Positions 39,534-50,798 of a DNA stretch of 64,000 nucleotides are shown here, in pieces. The notes below the pieces were generated by a model. It saw only the letters and a program-made list of their open reading frames with translations, made no database searches and was not told the DNA's origin. Location of the stretch: the NCBI GenBank assembly GCA_005239635.1, contig SBBQ01000013.1, positions 57,841-121,840 on the forward strand. Reading direction: 5' to 3'. A program made the position numbers and the translations under genes. Source of the stretch: Uliginosibacterium gangwonense (GTDB lineage: Bacteria > Pseudomonadota > Gammaproteobacteria > Burkholderiales > Rhodocyclaceae). The stretch's first letter is position 1. Each line of letters opens with the position of its first letter.

Positions 39534-41576
39534 ATGGCCAAGGAGAAAGCCAAGCCCGTCGCTGCTAAGGCGGCCACGCGCGCCGTTGCGCCGGCAGCAA
39601 AGGAAAAGGTTGCGGTTAAACCCGTGCCCAAGTCCGCTCCCGCCAAGCCTGCTGCCAAAGGTGGTAGCAAAGATCTTCGTGCCAAAGATTTGGCGAAGAT
39701 TGCCGCAGTGGTGGATGCGCAGCAGCAAGACCCGGATCAACGCCGTGTTCGCTTAAAGAATTTGATCGCGCTGGGTAAAGAGCGCGGTTATCTTACCTAT
39801 GCCGAAATCAACGACCACCTGCCAGATGATGTGGTTGACGCGGAGCAGATTGAACAAATCATCTCCACGTTTAATGACATGGGAATTCGCGTCTATGACG
39901 AGGCCCCTGCAGCTGAAGATCTGCTGCTGAATGAGCAATCTCCTGCTGTTGTTGATGACGAAGCGGTTGCTGAAGAAGCAGAGCAAGCGTTGTCGACCGT
40001 TGAGTCTGAGTTTGGTCGTACAACCGACCCCGTGCGCATGTACATGCGTGAGATGGGTACGGTTGAGCTGCTGACACGGGAAGGCGAAATTGAAATCGCC
40101 AAGCGGATCGAAGACGGTCTGCGCCACATGATTCAGGCAATTTCTGCCTGCCCGTCTACCATTGCCGAAATTCTCGACATGGCCGACAAGGTGGCTGCAG
40201 ACACGATGCGCGTTGATGAGCTGGTGGATGGCCTGATTGACCCGAATGCAGAAGAAGAGCTGCAAGCTTTGTCTGAAGTAAGCGACGAAGATTTGGGTGA
40301 TGACGAGGATGAAGAAGACGGCGACGGTGAAGGCGGTGGCGCAATGAGCGCATCACTGCTGCAGCTGAAAGCTGATGCGCTGGAACAATTTGAGATTATT
40401 CGCGGCATCTACACCAAGATGCACAGTGCGCTGCAGAAAAAGGGTTCGCAGGATAAGACCTACATCAAGCTGCAGAAGCAGTTGTCTGAAGCGCTGATGG
40501 TGTTCCGCTTTACAGCGCGCATGACCGAGCGGTTGTGTGACTCGGTGCGTGCGATGGTCGATTCTATTCGTAAGCACGAGCGCAAGATTCTAGATTTGTG
40601 CGTGGAAAAGGCTGGTATGCCACGCCCGCACTTTATTAAAGTGTTCCCGGGCAACGAAACAAATCTAGAGTGGCTGAAGCACGAAATTTCCAGCGCTAAG
40701 GGTTATGGCGCACAGCTGTTGCGTGCAGCCCCAGCCATTATTGAAGAGCAACAAAAGCTGATTGATTTGCAAACGCACATTGGCATTCCGCTAAAAGAAC
40801 TGAAAGACATCAACAAGCAGATGTCGACCGGTGAAGCGAAGATGCGTCGTGCTAAACGCGAAATGACTGAAGCTAATTTGCGTTTGGTGATTTCGATCGC
40901 AAAGAAGTACACCAATCGCGGCTTGCAGTTTCTCGATCTGATTCAAGAAGGCAACATCGGCTTGATGAAGGCGGTGGATAAGTTTGAATACCGTCGCGGT
41001 TACAAGTTCTCAACTTACGCTACGTGGTGGATTCGTCAGGCCATTACGCGTTCAATTGCTGACCAAGCACGCACCATCCGTATTCCGGTTCATATGATCG
41101 AGACGATCAACAAGATGAACCGTATTTCGCGTCAGATTCTACAGGAAACCGGTGTTGAGCCGGATCCGGCAACGCTGGCGGAAAAGATGGAAATGCCGGA
41201 AGACAAGATTCGCAAGATCATGAAGATTTCCAAGGAGCCGATCTCCATGGAAACGCCGATCGGCGATGACGATGATTCGCACTTGGGCGATTTCATTGAA
41301 GACACGGCAACTGTGGCGCCGCTTGAAGCAGCGTTGTACCGTAGTTTGTCAGACGTTACCAAGGATATTCTGGATTCGCTGACACCGCGTGAAGCCAAGG
41401 TGCTGCGTATGCGTTTTGGTATCGAAATGAATACCGACCATACGCTTGAAGAAGTGGGCAAACAATTTGACGTAACGCGTGAGCGTATTCGTCAAATTGA
41501 AGCCAAGGCGTTGCGTAAGCTACGTCATCCTTCGCGCTCCGAAAAGCTGCGCAGTTTCTTGGATACAGAAACTTAA
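39534..41576 (+). CDS. rpoD: RNA polymerase primary sigma factor (sigma-70)
   Basis: 680 residues. A Lys/Ala-rich N-terminal stretch of about 45 residues precedes region 1.1 ([21 protein letters not shown]). Region 1.2 is [20 protein letters not shown]; an acidic non-conserved insert ([18 protein letters not shown]) sits between 1.2 and 2. Regions 2.1-2.4 read [20 protein letters not shown] and [17 protein letters not shown]; region 4.2 [20 protein letters not shown], ending in [10 protein letters not shown]. It directs housekeeping transcription. Last gene of the cluster, with terminator immediately after. No ATTGGCAAA word lies inside it. Confidence 0.99.
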   Translation: MAKEKAKPVAAKAATRAVAPAAKEKVAVKPVPKSAPAKPAAKGGSKDLRAKDLAKIAAVVDAQQQDPDQRRVRLKNLIALGKERGYLTYAEINDHLPDDVVDAEQIEQIISTFNDMGIRVYDEAPAAEDLLLNEQSPAVVDDEAVAEEAEQALSTVESEFGRTTDPVRMYMREMGTVELLTREGEIEIAKRIEDGLRHMIQAISACPSTIAEILDMADKVAADTMRVDELVDGLIDPNAEEELQALSEVSDEDLGDDEDEEDGDGEGGGAMSASLLQLKADALEQFEIIRGIYTKMHSALQKKGSQDKTYIKLQKQLSEALMVFRFTARMTERLCDSVRAMVDSIRKHERKILDLCVEKAGMPRPHFIKVFPGNETNLEWLKHEISSAKGYGAQLLRAAPAIIEEQQKLIDLQTHIGIPLKELKDINKQMSTGEAKMRRAKREMTEANLRLVISIAKKYTNRGLQFLDLIQEGNIGLMKAVDKFEYRRGYKFSTYATWWIRQAITRSIADQARTIRIPVHMIETINKMNRISRQILQETGVEPDPATLAEKMEMPEDKIRKIMKISKEPISMETPIGDDDDSHLGDFIEDTATVAPLEAALYRSLSDVTKDILDSLTPREAKVLRMRFGIEMNTDHTLEEVGKQFDVTRERIRQIEAKALRKLRHPSRSEKLRSFLDTET

Positions 41577-41600
41577 TTGCATATCGAGTGAAGTTTGCTC

Positions 41601-41634
41601 AAATAAAAAGGCACCTGCGGGTGCCTTTTTATTT
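41601..41634. terminator. Intrinsic terminator after rpoD
   Basis: A perfect 15-bp stem AAATAAAAAGGCACC / GGTGCCTTTTTATTT with loop TGCG, able to act in both directions. An exact ATTGGCAAA word begins 10 bases downstream (41645). Confidence 0.94.
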
Positions 41635-41808
41635 GTCGTGACGCATTGGCAAATGAAGCGGCTTGGGGATGCCGGACGCCACGGTTAATTAACGAGTTTG
41701 TCGATTGGTTGAATGCCACAAAGTTATCGTGTGAAGGCCTATTAGGCACGGCTTGCAGCGCATTGTTGCATTGCGAACAGGAGCACGACGACGCTCGGCT
41801 GAGCGCGA

Positions 41809-42966
41809 CTAGCAGTGCACCATAACGAGCGGGACTTCCATTTCCGCATGGCTGGTACCGCCATGAACGCCGTGTTGAATGTGCCGCCCTTCACACGGTA
41901 ACGTATCGCGAATCGTCCAGTTGTCGAGCATTTCGAGCGTGAATGTACCGATGCGTTGGCGAATCGCGGGGTGTTCATTTTTATTGGGGCCTAACCACCC
42001 TTGCTCAAGCAAGTCGAGCGAGCGATGACAGATCATCGCGTGCGACAAGTGCTCGTCAATGTATTCAACAAATGCCGATTCACACTCTGGCCTAACGTAT
42101 GCGTAGGCTAGGCGGCGCTCTCCGCAGAGGGGGTGGGACAACATGGCCTGCAATTCAGGGTGATGTTCAAGTTCAATCAGGCGATCTAGCGGTGCGTCTA
42201 AAAAACCATGGTCTGCGGTGAGCAGTAACAGCGTATCGGTTCCACTTAGGCGACGAATCAAGTCACTAATTTGGTGTTCCATTTGCGTAATGGCAGACAG
42301 TGTATCGGCATGGCTTGGGCCTGAGATGTGCGATAGCGAATCAATGTCTGGGTAATACGCATAAATATAGTGACGGCCTTCGCTGGCGGCAGTCTCTGAA
42401 ACGGTATGCGTGAGTTCGCCAAAGGTTGCGTAAGGGCGGCAAGTTGCGCGACCCGTGTGATAACGATTGAAGGGCGAAAATGCGATGCGCGAAGGCGACA
42501 CCAACACGGCTGGGTCGGCTATTCGATTTGCCAAGGGCGTGTGTGTGAATAGGCGCGACGGTAAAGCGGTTGCATCCTGTGCTTGTTCGCGCTTATCGCG
42601 GGGACTCAGGGGCAAAATCGCCAAGACCTGTTGCAGTTCGTCTAGCCACATGTGCCACCCGGTAAGACCGTGGCTGCGTGGCGCAAGACCCGTTAGTAGC
42701 GTGGTGATTGCACTGGCGGTGGTCGTGGGGAAAACAGAGGTGAGCGTGCCCGCAAGGTGCTGGCGCAACGGGCTGTCGGCTGGCCGGCGCGAAACTGCAT
42801 CTGCGCCTAAACCATCAATCACGAGTAGCACAATGTTGCGATATTGCGCCCAGTTCGATGTATCGAAATCTGAAAGTGGCGCGTAATCACTCGCCGCTGC
42901 GCCACGTGCGCGTGCAATGCTTTCGATCAGGTTCAGCAGGCTGCCGCCGAGGTAATTTGGTGTCAT
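41809..42966 (-). CDS. Alkaline-phosphatase-superfamily phosphodiesterase/nucleotide pyrophosphatase
   Basis: 385 residues. The metal-binding Asp and nucleophile Thr appear in IVLLVIDGLGADAV and SVFPTTTASAITTLLTG (Thr after FP); further ligands are in YYPDIDSLSHISGP and LLTADHGFLDAP, and a late His in HGVHGGTSHAEMEVPLV. This is the pattern of type I phosphodiesterases (autotaxin/NPP-like). No signal peptide is seen, so it is probably cytoplasmic; the substrate is unknown. Its start is 52 bases from the tRNA gene and in the opposite direction. Confidence 0.85.
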   Translation of the reverse strand: MTPNYLGGSLLNLIESIARARGAAASDYAPLSDFDTSNWAQYRNIVLLVIDGLGADAVSRRPADSPLRQHLAGTLTSVFPTTTASAITTLLTGLAPRSHGLTGWHMWLDELQQVLAILPLSPRDKREQAQDATALPSRLFTHTPLANRIADPAVLVSPSRIAFSPFNRYHTGRATCRPYATFGELTHTVSETAASEGRHYIYAYYPDIDSLSHISGPSHADTLSAITQMEHQISDLIRRLSGTDTLLLLTADHGFLDAPLDRLIELEHHPELQAMLSHPLCGERRLAYAYVRPECESAFVEYIDEHLSHAMICHRSLDLLEQGWLGPNKNEHPAIRQRIGTFTLEMLDNWTIRDTLPCEGRHIQHGVHGGTSHAEMEVPLVMVHC

Positions 42967-42996
42967 CGCGTGTGCCGTATGCGCACCTCTGTCTGG

Positions 42997-43002
42997 TATA
43001 GT
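42997..43002 (+). promoter_or_regulatory. -10 box of tRNA gene
   Basis: TATAGT 16 bases before the tRNA 5' end. The -35 region is not obvious. Confidence 0.4.
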
Positions 43003-43018
43003 TCGCAGTCCTGCCTGT

Positions 43019-43091
<73 letters not shown>

Positions 43092-43346
43092 TTCAAACGT
43101 TTTTCACGTCTAAACAAAACCGCTACTTTCCCAAGGTGTGCCTATAGCGGCACTGCACCCGCTTCCCCTGCTTACCGATCGTGCCGACGGCCAACGAGTG
43201 GCATATCTTGTGATTCCAGACGATAGGTACGCTACTTATAGTGTTTGACGCATTATGGCGTGAGTGTGCACTTAGCGGTGTAACTTCACGCAAATATTTT
43301 TTAATGCGGATTTGCTCGCCATGATGACGCGGCGCAAGTCGTGACA

Positions 43347-44981
43347 TCACGGGCGTTCGCGCAGCGTCGACACGGCGCTTTGCCAATCCGCAAACAAGCG
43401 CGGTGCGTGGTGACCTTCTAGCGAACCGTGACGTTCAAGTTGCTGCCTAGGCTGGGTATTGAGGCCGATGAGTACAAGGGAGCCTTGGTGCTGTGTAAGC
43501 GAAGTCGTGAGTTTGTCTAGCCACTCAATCCCAGAGTTGTCGAGCAAAATCAACCCGCTTAAATCCAGCACGATCGTTTCGTTGTGTGAGGTTGAGGGGT
43601 GAATCGTGGTTTCAACTCGAGCGACCGAGCCAAAAAATAGTGCGCCGCGCAGGCTGTAGGCACGGGTGTTCGGTTTCTCGAACGGCAAGTCATGGACCTC
43701 TGTCAGTTCTTGCATACGGTAAATAAATAAGATACCCGCAAGGATCACGCCCACTTCGACCGCTACGGTCACGCTAAATAAAACCGTGAGCGCAAAGGTG
43801 GTGAGCATCACTGCGCGGTAATGCACAGAGTAGTGGTGTAGCTGCCGAAATTGCTGCCAACCACCCATATGAAAAGCCACCATGCTGACGATGGCGGATA
43901 GCACTGCGAGTGGAATGTCAGCGGCCAAAGGGGCTGCGATGACGACCATCATGAGCAATAAAAACGAATGCAATAGTGCGGCGATGGGTGTTCTTGCGCC
44001 AGCGCGAATGCTCGTTGTGGTGCGGGATAACGCGGCAGAAAGGGCGAAGCCCCCACATAAGGCGCTGCCAACATTGGCAAAGCCCTGTGCCATGAGTTCT
44101 TGATTGGGGCGATGGCGATCTCCCACTTGATCATCGGTAATCCGCGCAGATAGAAGTGATTCAAATGCGCAAAGCAGTGCGATGGAAATGGCGGGCGAGA
44201 TTTGTTTGCCAATATACGACCATTCCATGCCGGGCCAATTGAACCCCGGTAGATCAGCGGTAATCACGCCAAAACGTGAGCCGAGTGTTTCAACGCCCAG
44301 CTTGGGTAAGTCGAGCAGCGAACAGGCGATGGTGCCAAGGATGAGCGTTACCAGCGGACCCGGCAGTCGACCTAGCAGGGGGTGATGGCGACAAAATTGG
44401 TTGTAGAGGAACAGAAACACAAAGCAACACAGGGCGAGCGCAGCGGTTGGCACATGAAGCGTCGGCAACGCGGTGTAAAGCGCATGCATTTTGCCAATGA
44501 ACTCGGCCGGCATGTGCTCAACACGCAAGCCCAAAAAATCTTTGATTTGCGATAGCAAAATGATGACCGCAATACCGCTTGAAAATCCGCTAATCACCGT
44601 AACGGGCATATAGCGAATCAGGTTGCCAAGGCGTAACAAGGCAATCCCAATCAAGATCAAACCTGCTAGCAAGGTTGCCAGCATTAAATTGCCGGTGCCG
44701 TAACTCACCGAAATGCCGTACAGGATGGGAATAAAAGCGCCGGTGGGGCCGCTGACTAAAACGCGTGAGCCACTCAGTAAAGCCGCAATGAACCCGCCAA
44801 TAATACTGGTCCAAACGCCGCTCATGGGCGGCATGCCACTCGCAATGGCAAAGCCGAGTGCAAGTGGTAGGGCGAGTACGCCTATGGTGAGGCCGCTGGC
44901 GAGGTCGCCCCAAAATGTTGCGCGATCGTAACCGCGCAAACTGTCGAGTAATTTAGGTCGCCAGAGGTGCTGCGTGTGCAT
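43347..44981 (-). CDS. SulP-family anion transporter with STAS domain
   Basis: 544 residues. About 11-12 membrane segments with the SulP signatures LASGLTIGVLALPLALGFAIASG, GGFIAALLSGSRVLVSGPTGAF, SGFSSGIAVIILLSQIKDFLG and QGFANVGSALCGGFALSAALSRT. From about residue 440 a STAS domain (ETIVLDLSGLILLDNSGIEWLDKL) ends the protein. Such carriers move sulfate, bicarbonate or dicarboxylates in exchange with or alongside protons or Na+; the substrate cannot be told. It is monocistronic. Four exact uptake-like words lie in the gene (43379, 44073, 44205, 44490). Confidence 0.93.
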   Translation of the reverse strand: MHTQHLWRPKLLDSLRGYDRATFWGDLASGLTIGVLALPLALGFAIASGMPPMSGVWTSIIGGFIAALLSGSRVLVSGPTGAFIPILYGISVSYGTGNLMLATLLAGLILIGIALLRLGNLIRYMPVTVISGFSSGIAVIILLSQIKDFLGLRVEHMPAEFIGKMHALYTALPTLHVPTAALALCCFVFLFLYNQFCRHHPLLGRLPGPLVTLILGTIACSLLDLPKLGVETLGSRFGVITADLPGFNWPGMEWSYIGKQISPAISIALLCAFESLLSARITDDQVGDRHRPNQELMAQGFANVGSALCGGFALSAALSRTTTSIRAGARTPIAALLHSFLLLMMVVIAAPLAADIPLAVLSAIVSMVAFHMGGWQQFRQLHHYSVHYRAVMLTTFALTVLFSVTVAVEVGVILAGILFIYRMQELTEVHDLPFEKPNTRAYSLRGALFFGSVARVETTIHPSTSHNETIVLDLSGLILLDNSGIEWLDKLTTSLTQHQGSLVLIGLNTQPRQQLERHGSLEGHHAPRLFADWQSAVSTLRERP

Positions 44982-45078
44982 GCTGTCTCTCGATGGAGAA
45001 AAACCTGTGGCAGACCTGAATCAGCTCACTTTTGAAGCGCGCTCTCGCAGGAGCAATGCACCAATTCGTGGCGCTAAT

Positions 45079-45306
45079 TCATCGGCTCATCGACTGTTTC
45101 ACAGTTGCGAGGCGCGCTAAACGTCTACCACTCCAATACATCAGGCCCACACCCCCTAGTAGCATGGCCCAAGCTTCAGTTGGGGTGCGCAAGGGGGCGC
45201 TGAGTAGATTTTTGTTCAGCAATAGCCATGCCAAGGCGCAGCCTAGGCAGACAACCCCCCACAGCATGGCCATGGCGTGAAACAGCAGGTGAGTGCGGGG
45301 TGACAT
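45079..45306 (-). CDS. Small membrane protein of unknown function
   Basis: 75 residues with two predicted membrane segments (MAMLWGVVCLGCALAWLLL and AWAMLLGGVGLMYWSG), basic termini. It starts 12 bases behind the metG stop on the same strand, so it is probably read with metG. No clear Shine-Dalgarno and no recognised family. Confidence 0.5.
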   Translation of the reverse strand: MSPRTHLLFHAMAMLWGVVCLGCALAWLLLNKNLLSAPLRTPTEAWAMLLGGVGLMYWSGRRLARLATVKQSMSR

Positions 45307-45318
45307 GGAGGTGTGCGT

Positions 45319-47526
45319 TTATTTTACGCGCATGCCCGGCTGCGCACCGGTGTCTGGCGAGAGGATGAATAGTCCGGGTGTGGTACCGCTTTCATCTGAA
45401 GCGGCCAGCACCATGCCTTCGCTCATGCCAAATTTCATTTTGCGTGGGACAAGGTTTGCCACTATCACGGTGTGGCGACCCACCAGCGTGGCAGGGTCAT
45501 AGGCGCTCTTAATGCCCGCAAAAACTTGGCGGTAGCGAGCCTCTCCATTTTCGGTTTCGCCAATGTCGAGTTGCAAGCGCAGTAGTTTGTCTGCGCCTTC
45601 AACATGCTCGGCCGACACAATGCGTGCAATGCGCAAGTCGACTTTGGTGAAGTCGTCGATCGAAATATGGGCGGCATCAGACGCAGCTGCTTTGGCTGGG
45701 GCGGCTTGAGCAGCAACAGCCGGTGCGGGAGTTGTGGTGGTGTTCACGAGCGATTCCTTGTTGGCATCGACCAGTGCGGTCATTTGCTTGGGGTCGATGC
45801 GGGTCAAAAGGTGGTTGTAAGCATTGATTCGCGTGGGGAGCGTTTCTAAATCAGCCCAATTAAATGTTCGATCTAGGCCAAAGAGTTCTTTGGCTACGCG
45901 CTCGCTGGTTCGTGGCAAAACGGGCTGAAGCAAGATTGATAGCACATAGAATCCATGCAGCGCTCTAGAGCAAATGTCATGCAGCTCGTCACGCCTTTGT
46001 TCGTCTTTTGCGAGATTCCAAGGCTCTTTATTCGCAATCGCAACATTGATGCGATCGGCTGCCGCCATGATGTCTCGAATTGCCTTGCCATAATCTCTAG
46101 CTTCGTATGATTCACCAACTAAGAACCTTGAGCTCTGCGCACCACTAATAAGCCATTGCGGCTCAGTGAACTTCAAATCACCATTGAAGAACTTGCTAAT
46201 AAAGCCAGCGCAGCGGCTCGCAATATTGATGTATTTGCCAATGAGGTCGGAATTGACGCGCGCGACGAAGTCATCCAAATTCAGATCAATGTCTTCCATG
46301 CTGCCATTGAGTTTGGCGGCATAGTAGTAACGTAACCATTCTGGATTGAGTTTGAGGTCGAGATAACTTTGCGCGGTAATAAACGTGCCGCGACTCTTGC
46401 TCATCTTCTCGCCGTTTACGGTTAAGAAACCGTGCGCGTTGATTTGCGTGGGCGTGCGGTAGCCGCTGTGCTCCAACATGGCGGGCCAGAACAGCGCATG
46501 GAAGTACAGAATATCTTTGCCAATGAAGTGCACCATTTCAGTGCCCTCTGACGCGGCGCGATCTGCGTTTAGAAATGCGGCTTCATCAATGTCATGGCCC
46601 AATGCTTTTTGCTTGGCAACGTAGTTGCGGAAGCTGCCAAAGTAGCCCACCGGGGCGTCAAGCCAAACGTAAAAGAACTTGCCGGGTGCGTTGGGAATTT
46701 CAAAACCGAAATACGGTGCGTCGCGTGAAATGTCCCAGTCAGACAGCTTGTTGTCGCCAGGTGCGCCCAGCCATTCCTTCATCTTGTTGGCGGCCTCATT
46801 TTGCAACACACCCTGCGATACGCCTGAACCTTGTGTGAATTGGCGTAAAAAGCTTTCACATTCCGGTGCAGAAAGGCGGAAGAAATAATGTTCGCTTTCG
46901 CGTCGTTCTGGGGCCGCGCCGGAGACCACGGAGTAGGCATTTTTTAATTCGGTGGGAGCATAGGTTGCGCCACAGACTTCACACGAATCGCCGTATTGGT
47001 CTTTGGCGCCGCACTTCGGACATTCGCCTTTGATAAAGCGATCTGGCAAAAACATTTGCTTAACAGGGTCATAAAACTGCTCGACCGAGCGGGTAGCAAT
47101 GAGATTGTGCTGTTGTAGTTTTTGGTAAATGTCTTCGCAGAAGCTGCGGTTCTCGGTTGAATCTGTTTCGTGGTAGTTGTCGAAACTCACCAAGAAACCG
47201 CCGAGTTCGCCCTTGCCATTTTTCCACGCGGCTTGCGCTTCTAAACCACCAAAAAAATCGCGTGCATGTTCGTGCAGAACGCGGCCCACCAACTCCCGCG
47301 GGGTGAGCCCTTCCTTCTCGGCGCGCAGCATAATGGGCGTGCCGTGTTGGTCGTCAGCGCCCACGTAATGCACCTCATGGCCTTGCATCCGCTGAAAGCG
47401 TACCCAGATGTCGGTTTGAATATATTCAACCAAATGGCCCAGATGAATAGCCCCATTGGCATAGGGCAGGGCGCTGGTCACGAGTAAGCGGCGTTTTTTG
47501 TGTTGTGCTGAGGTGCTGGCAGACAT
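45319..47526 (-). CDS. metG: Methionyl-tRNA synthetase
   Basis: 735 residues from the ATG at 47526 ([20 protein letters not shown]). HIGH-type motif [17 protein letters not shown], zinc knuckle [23 protein letters not shown] as [11 protein letters not shown], anticodon-binding helix domain, and a C-terminal tRNA-binding EMAP/OB domain ([20 protein letters not shown]) joined by an Ala-rich linker (about residues 610-635). It charges tRNA-Met including the initiator. Divergent from apbC. Confidence 0.98.
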   Translation of the reverse strand: MSASTSAQHKKRRLLVTSALPYANGAIHLGHLVEYIQTDIWVRFQRMQGHEVHYVGADDQHGTPIMLRAEKEGLTPRELVGRVLHEHARDFFGGLEAQAAWKNGKGELGGFLVSFDNYHETDSTENRSFCEDIYQKLQQHNLIATRSVEQFYDPVKQMFLPDRFIKGECPKCGAKDQYGDSCEVCGATYAPTELKNAYSVVSGAAPERRESEHYFFRLSAPECESFLRQFTQGSGVSQGVLQNEAANKMKEWLGAPGDNKLSDWDISRDAPYFGFEIPNAPGKFFYVWLDAPVGYFGSFRNYVAKQKALGHDIDEAAFLNADRAASEGTEMVHFIGKDILYFHALFWPAMLEHSGYRTPTQINAHGFLTVNGEKMSKSRGTFITAQSYLDLKLNPEWLRYYYAAKLNGSMEDIDLNLDDFVARVNSDLIGKYINIASRCAGFISKFFNGDLKFTEPQWLISGAQSSRFLVGESYEARDYGKAIRDIMAAADRINVAIANKEPWNLAKDEQRRDELHDICSRALHGFYVLSILLQPVLPRTSERVAKELFGLDRTFNWADLETLPTRINAYNHLLTRIDPKQMTALVDANKESLVNTTTTPAPAVAAQAAPAKAAASDAAHISIDDFTKVDLRIARIVSAEHVEGADKLLRLQLDIGETENGEARYRQVFAGIKSAYDPATLVGRHTVIVANLVPRKMKFGMSEGMVLAASDESGTTPGLFILSPDTGAQPGMRVK

Positions 47527-47726
47527 GGGGGAAAACCTTGAAATCAATGCGTAATTCTACCAAACCATGGCGCACTGCCGCATCAGGAGTTGCTGATAGG
47601 CCGCTATCCAGATTTTCGGGGAATGTGTAGGCTGGTGGATAGCAACGCGGCGGGGCTGCTGCTGCGGTAAAATCAAGGCTTATTGGCAATAGGCGGGTGG
47701 CGAAAGCTATCTATGGTGCAAGCAAC

Positions 47727-48872
47727 ATGATTTTTGGAAAACTCTTGGGCGATAAATCGGCAAATCAAAACACGAACGGCGTGGTAAGCGAAGCGCAGGT
47801 GCTGGACGTGCTACGCCCACTGCATGATGCGACGACGGGCCGCGACTATGTGACGACACGGTGCGTGCGTAATGTACGCATTGCTGGCAGTGAGGTTACG
47901 CTCGATGTGGTGCTGGGTTATCCGGCTAAGAGTCAGTTTGAAGCCGTGCGGCAGCAGGTCGAATCTGCCATTCAGTCTCTGCCTGGCGTGACGGCTGTGC
48001 GTGCCGAAGTGAGCCAAAAGATTGAAGCGCACGCGGTACAGCGCGGCGTAAAGTTACTGCCGGGTGTGCGCAACATTGTTGCGGTGGCTTCTGGCAAGGG
48101 GGGTGTTGGCAAAAGCACCACTGCCGTGAATTTGGCGCTTGCGCTGGCGCAAGAAGGCGCGCGTGTGGGTTTGCTGGATGCTGATATCTACGGTCCGTCG
48201 CAACCGCAAATGCTCGGCATTGGTGAAGCAAAGCCTGAGAGCGAGGATGGTAAGTCGATTGAGCCGCTCACTGCGCACGGCATTCAAACCATGTCGATCG
48301 GTTTTTTGGTGGATGTCGAAACGCCGATGGTATGGCGCGGCCCGATGGCGACGCAGGCACTCAATCAACTGCTCACAGAAACGCGTTGGCAAGATTTGGA
48401 TTATTTGCTGATCGACATGCCGCCGGGTACCGGCGATATTCAACTCACTTTGTCGCAAAAAGTACCGGTGACAGGTGCAGTGATTGTGACTACACCGCAA
48501 GACATTGCACTGCTTGATGCCCGTAAAGGGCTCAAGATGTTTGAAAAGGTGGGCATTCCGATTCTCGGTATCGTTGAGAATATGGCTATCCACGTTTGCT
48601 CCAACTGTGGTCATGCAGAGCATGTGTTCGGTGAGGGGGGCGGACAACGTATGGCGAATGACTACGGCGTAGAACTGCTCGGTGCTTTGCCATTGGATTT
48701 ACGTATCCGCCAACAAACCGATAATGGTGCGCCGACTGTGGTGGCCGAGCCAGATAGTGATATTGCATCTCGCTATCGCGAGATCGCTCGCAAAGTCGCG
48801 GTACGTGTGGCAGATAAAGCGCGCGATATGAGCGCAAAGTTTCCAACCATTGTGGTCAAGAGCGACAGCTAA
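47727..48872 (+). CDS. apbC: Fe-S cluster carrier ATPase ApbC (Mrp)
   Basis: 381 residues from the ATG at 47727; a GTG at 47697 would add 10, and neither has a strong ribosome site. An N-terminal MIP18/DUF59 domain ([21 protein letters not shown]) is followed by the P-loop [34 protein letters not shown], and the cluster-binding [12 protein letters not shown]. It carries and transfers Fe-S clusters in the cytoplasm. dcd follows with 46 bases between; this order metG/apbC/dcd is typical of Burkholderiales. Confidence 0.95.
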   Translation: MIFGKLLGDKSANQNTNGVVSEAQVLDVLRPLHDATTGRDYVTTRCVRNVRIAGSEVTLDVVLGYPAKSQFEAVRQQVESAIQSLPGVTAVRAEVSQKIEAHAVQRGVKLLPGVRNIVAVASGKGGVGKSTTAVNLALALAQEGARVGLLDADIYGPSQPQMLGIGEAKPESEDGKSIEPLTAHGIQTMSIGFLVDVETPMVWRGPMATQALNQLLTETRWQDLDYLLIDMPPGTGDIQLTLSQKVPVTGAVIVTTPQDIALLDARKGLKMFEKVGIPILGIVENMAIHVCSNCGHAEHVFGEGGGQRMANDYGVELLGALPLDLRIRQQTDNGAPTVVAEPDSDIASRYREIARKVAVRVADKARDMSAKFPTIVVKSDS

Positions 48873-48918
48873 TGTGCTGGCGATTGACCAATCAGAATTA
48901 ATAAAAATAGGACATAAC

Positions 48919-49485
48919 ATGAGCATCAAGTCAGATCGCTGGATTCGATCGATGGCGGAACAACACGGCATGATTGAGCCCTTCGAGCCAGGTCAAGTGA
49001 AATCCGTGAATGGCCAGCGCATCGTGTCATACGGCACCTCAAGCTATGGTTACGATGTGCGGTGCTCAAATGAATTTAAATTGTTCACTGACATTAACAC
49101 CACGATTGTTGATCCGAAAAATTTCGACCCGAACTCTTTTGTTGAAGTCAAAGGTGACTCCTGCATTATTCCGCCGAATAGTTTTGCGCTAGCGCGCACG
49201 GTTGAATATTTCCGCATCCCACGCAATGTTTTGGTAGTGTGTTTGGGCAAGAGCACTTATGCGCGCTGCGGCATCATCGTCAATGTGACGCCGTTAGAAC
49301 CAGAGTGGGAAGGGCATGTGACGCTGGAGTTTTCGAACACCACGCCGTTGCCCGCGCGTATCTACGCTAATGAAGGCATTGCGCAATTCTTGTTCTTTGA
49401 GTCTGACGAGGTTTGCGAAACTTCATATAAAGACCGCGGCGGCAAATACCAAGGTCAAACAGGCGTAACTTTGCCGCGGATTTGA
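48919..49485 (+). CDS. dcd: dCTP deaminase
   Basis: 188 residues from the ATG at 48919. Trimeric dUTPase-fold signatures: [41 protein letters not shown] with the catalytic Glu following, and the C-terminal [15 protein letters not shown] that closes over the nucleotide. It turns dCTP into dUTP for thymidylate supply, which connects with thyA in this window. The methyltransferase gene follows after 13 bases. Confidence 0.97.
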   Translation: MSIKSDRWIRSMAEQHGMIEPFEPGQVKSVNGQRIVSYGTSSYGYDVRCSNEFKLFTDINTTIVDPKNFDPNSFVEVKGDSCIIPPNSFALARTVEYFRIPRNVLVVCLGKSTYARCGIIVNVTPLEPEWEGHVTLEFSNTTPLPARIYANEGIAQFLFFESDEVCETSYKDRGGKYQGQTGVTLPRI

Positions 49486-49498
49486 GTGACGAACACAC

Positions 49499-50161
49499 AT
49501 GGCTCATTACTCGCAACGACAATTCGTGGGCTGGGTCAAAGAAGCCTTCCCTGCCTGTTTCGCCGATAAAAAAGTCCTCGAAGTCGGCAGCCTCGACATC
49601 AATGGCTCGGTGCGCGATTTCTTTGAGCGTTGTGAGTACACGGGCCTAGACGTTGGACCCGGGCCTGGGGTGGATGTGGTGTGTGGCGGGCAGGAATATG
49701 ACGCCCCCGACGCTAGCTTTGATGTGGTCTGCTCATTTGAAGCCATGGAGCACAACCCATATTGGAAAGAAACCTTTGCCAATATGTTGCGCATGGCAAA
49801 GCCGGGTGCATTAGTGCTCATGAGCTGTGCCACCTATGGACGCCCTGAACATGGTACTTCGCGTAGCAAGCCGGCAGATTCGCCGCTGACTGCTCAGATT
49901 GGCTGGGATTATTACCGTAATCTTTCCGCTAAAGAATTTGGCGAAGCCTTTGACCTAAGTTCAGAACTCAGTGGCTATGCCACGGCCCATTATTACTTTG
50001 GGCACGATTTGTTCCTAGTGGGCTTCCGCGCTGGCACCCCGGCACCGAAGCAGTTCTCTGCTTTCCGCCGTCAATTGCGCTGGCGCTATGTTTTGCGTAA
50101 CTTTTTAAATAAAGAGGCGTTTCAAAACATGTGGCGCGTGCGTATTGGTGGGCAGAAATGA
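49499..50161 (+). CDS. Class I SAM-dependent methyltransferase
   Basis: 220 residues. Motif I is VLEVGSLDINGS near residue 26, with an Asp-containing second strand (YTGLDVGPGPGVDVV) and FDVVCSFEAMEHNPYW as motif post-II, a pattern of small-molecule or cell-envelope-associated methyltransferases (Methyltransf_11/23). The substrate is unknown. It starts 13 bases after dcd and is probably co-transcribed. An exact word TTTGCCAAT is at 49775. Confidence 0.85.
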   Translation: MAHYSQRQFVGWVKEAFPACFADKKVLEVGSLDINGSVRDFFERCEYTGLDVGPGPGVDVVCGGQEYDAPDASFDVVCSFEAMEHNPYWKETFANMLRMAKPGALVLMSCATYGRPEHGTSRSKPADSPLTAQIGWDYYRNLSAKEFGEAFDLSSELSGYATAHYYFGHDLFLVGFRAGTPAPKQFSAFRRQLRWRYVLRNFLNKEAFQNMWRVRIGGQK

Positions 50162-50322
50162 GTTTGTGAGGAGCAAAGCGCCGCTAGGCCAAGGTGAAAA
50201 GCCGCCTGTCAGGCCGGGAACGTTATCTGCATTAAAGCGTCATAAGATGCGTGTAGAGCGATTTGTGGTGCGTTTGCCCACTTGTTCGGTCACTTTGACG
50301 GCCTATGATGGAGGTGCAAGCC

Positions 50323-50628
50323 ATGTTGAGGTTTTCTTTAAGCCTAAGCGCCCTGCTGGTTCTGGCGGGTGCTTTGCCTGCAACGAGTTACGCTGCCGCC
50401 CCCTCTGATGCCCCCAGCTTTAGCGAGTGGCAGAGCTATTGCAAAACCCAGCGTCGCACCGATTGTGATTCTTTTGCGGTGTACGAGGCTGAGGTTAGCC
50501 AGCCTGATTATTTGACCAGCTGTAAAAATCGAGGCACATGTCCCCAAAAAACTAAGCCCACTCTGCCGGGGGCGAGCGCCACCCCCGGTGTGAGCGAGGG
50601 TGGTGCAAAGGCGAAGGGCGATAAATAA
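50323..50628 (+). CDS. Small exported cysteine-containing protein
   Basis: 101 residues from the ATG at 50323 (GGAGGT Shine-Dalgarno; the ATG at 50305 lies upstream of it). Signal peptide MLRFSLSLSALLVLAGALPA with a cut near AAA. Four cysteines in the mature part (SYCKT, TDCDS, TSCKN, TCPQK) could make two disulfides. The C-terminus is Gly/Ala/Lys-rich. No recognised family. It lies about 160 bases after the methyltransferase. Confidence 0.6.
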   Translation: MLRFSLSLSALLVLAGALPATSYAAAPSDAPSFSEWQSYCKTQRRTDCDSFAVYEAEVSQPDYLTSCKNRGTCPQKTKPTLPGASATPGVSEGGAKAKGDK

Positions 50629-50732
50629 CCAAACCCTGGTCAATTGGTCGAGTCAGACCGCCAGCAGAGGACAGGTGGCGCGGCCGTTTGAGGGTTCGGA
50701 TTTCCGTACGCCAAGACACATATTTCCGCCAA

Positions 50733-50768
50733 ATAAGGGGTTGCCCCCGGTCAGGGGAGTGTCCCAAC
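50733..50768. repeat. 36-base palindromic repeat, copy 1
   Basis: Identical to 50799-50834. Internal pairing: GGGG-TTG-CCCC and CCCC-CGGTCA-GGGG, mutually exclusive. The preceding bases are also similar in both copies (CCGCCAA / CCGGCCAG). Confidence 0.9.
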
Positions 50769-50798
50769 GAAGGCTATCGTCACGGCATGGCCGGCCAG

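Noticed and set aside
43123..43386. Minus-strand frame between the tRNA and sulP
   Set aside because: Overlaps the sulP 3' end, basic random-looking composition, no ribosome site.
50145..50408. Plus-strand frame spanning the methyltransferase end
   Set aside because: Overlaps both the methyltransferase end and the signal-peptide gene at 50323, which has a much better start.
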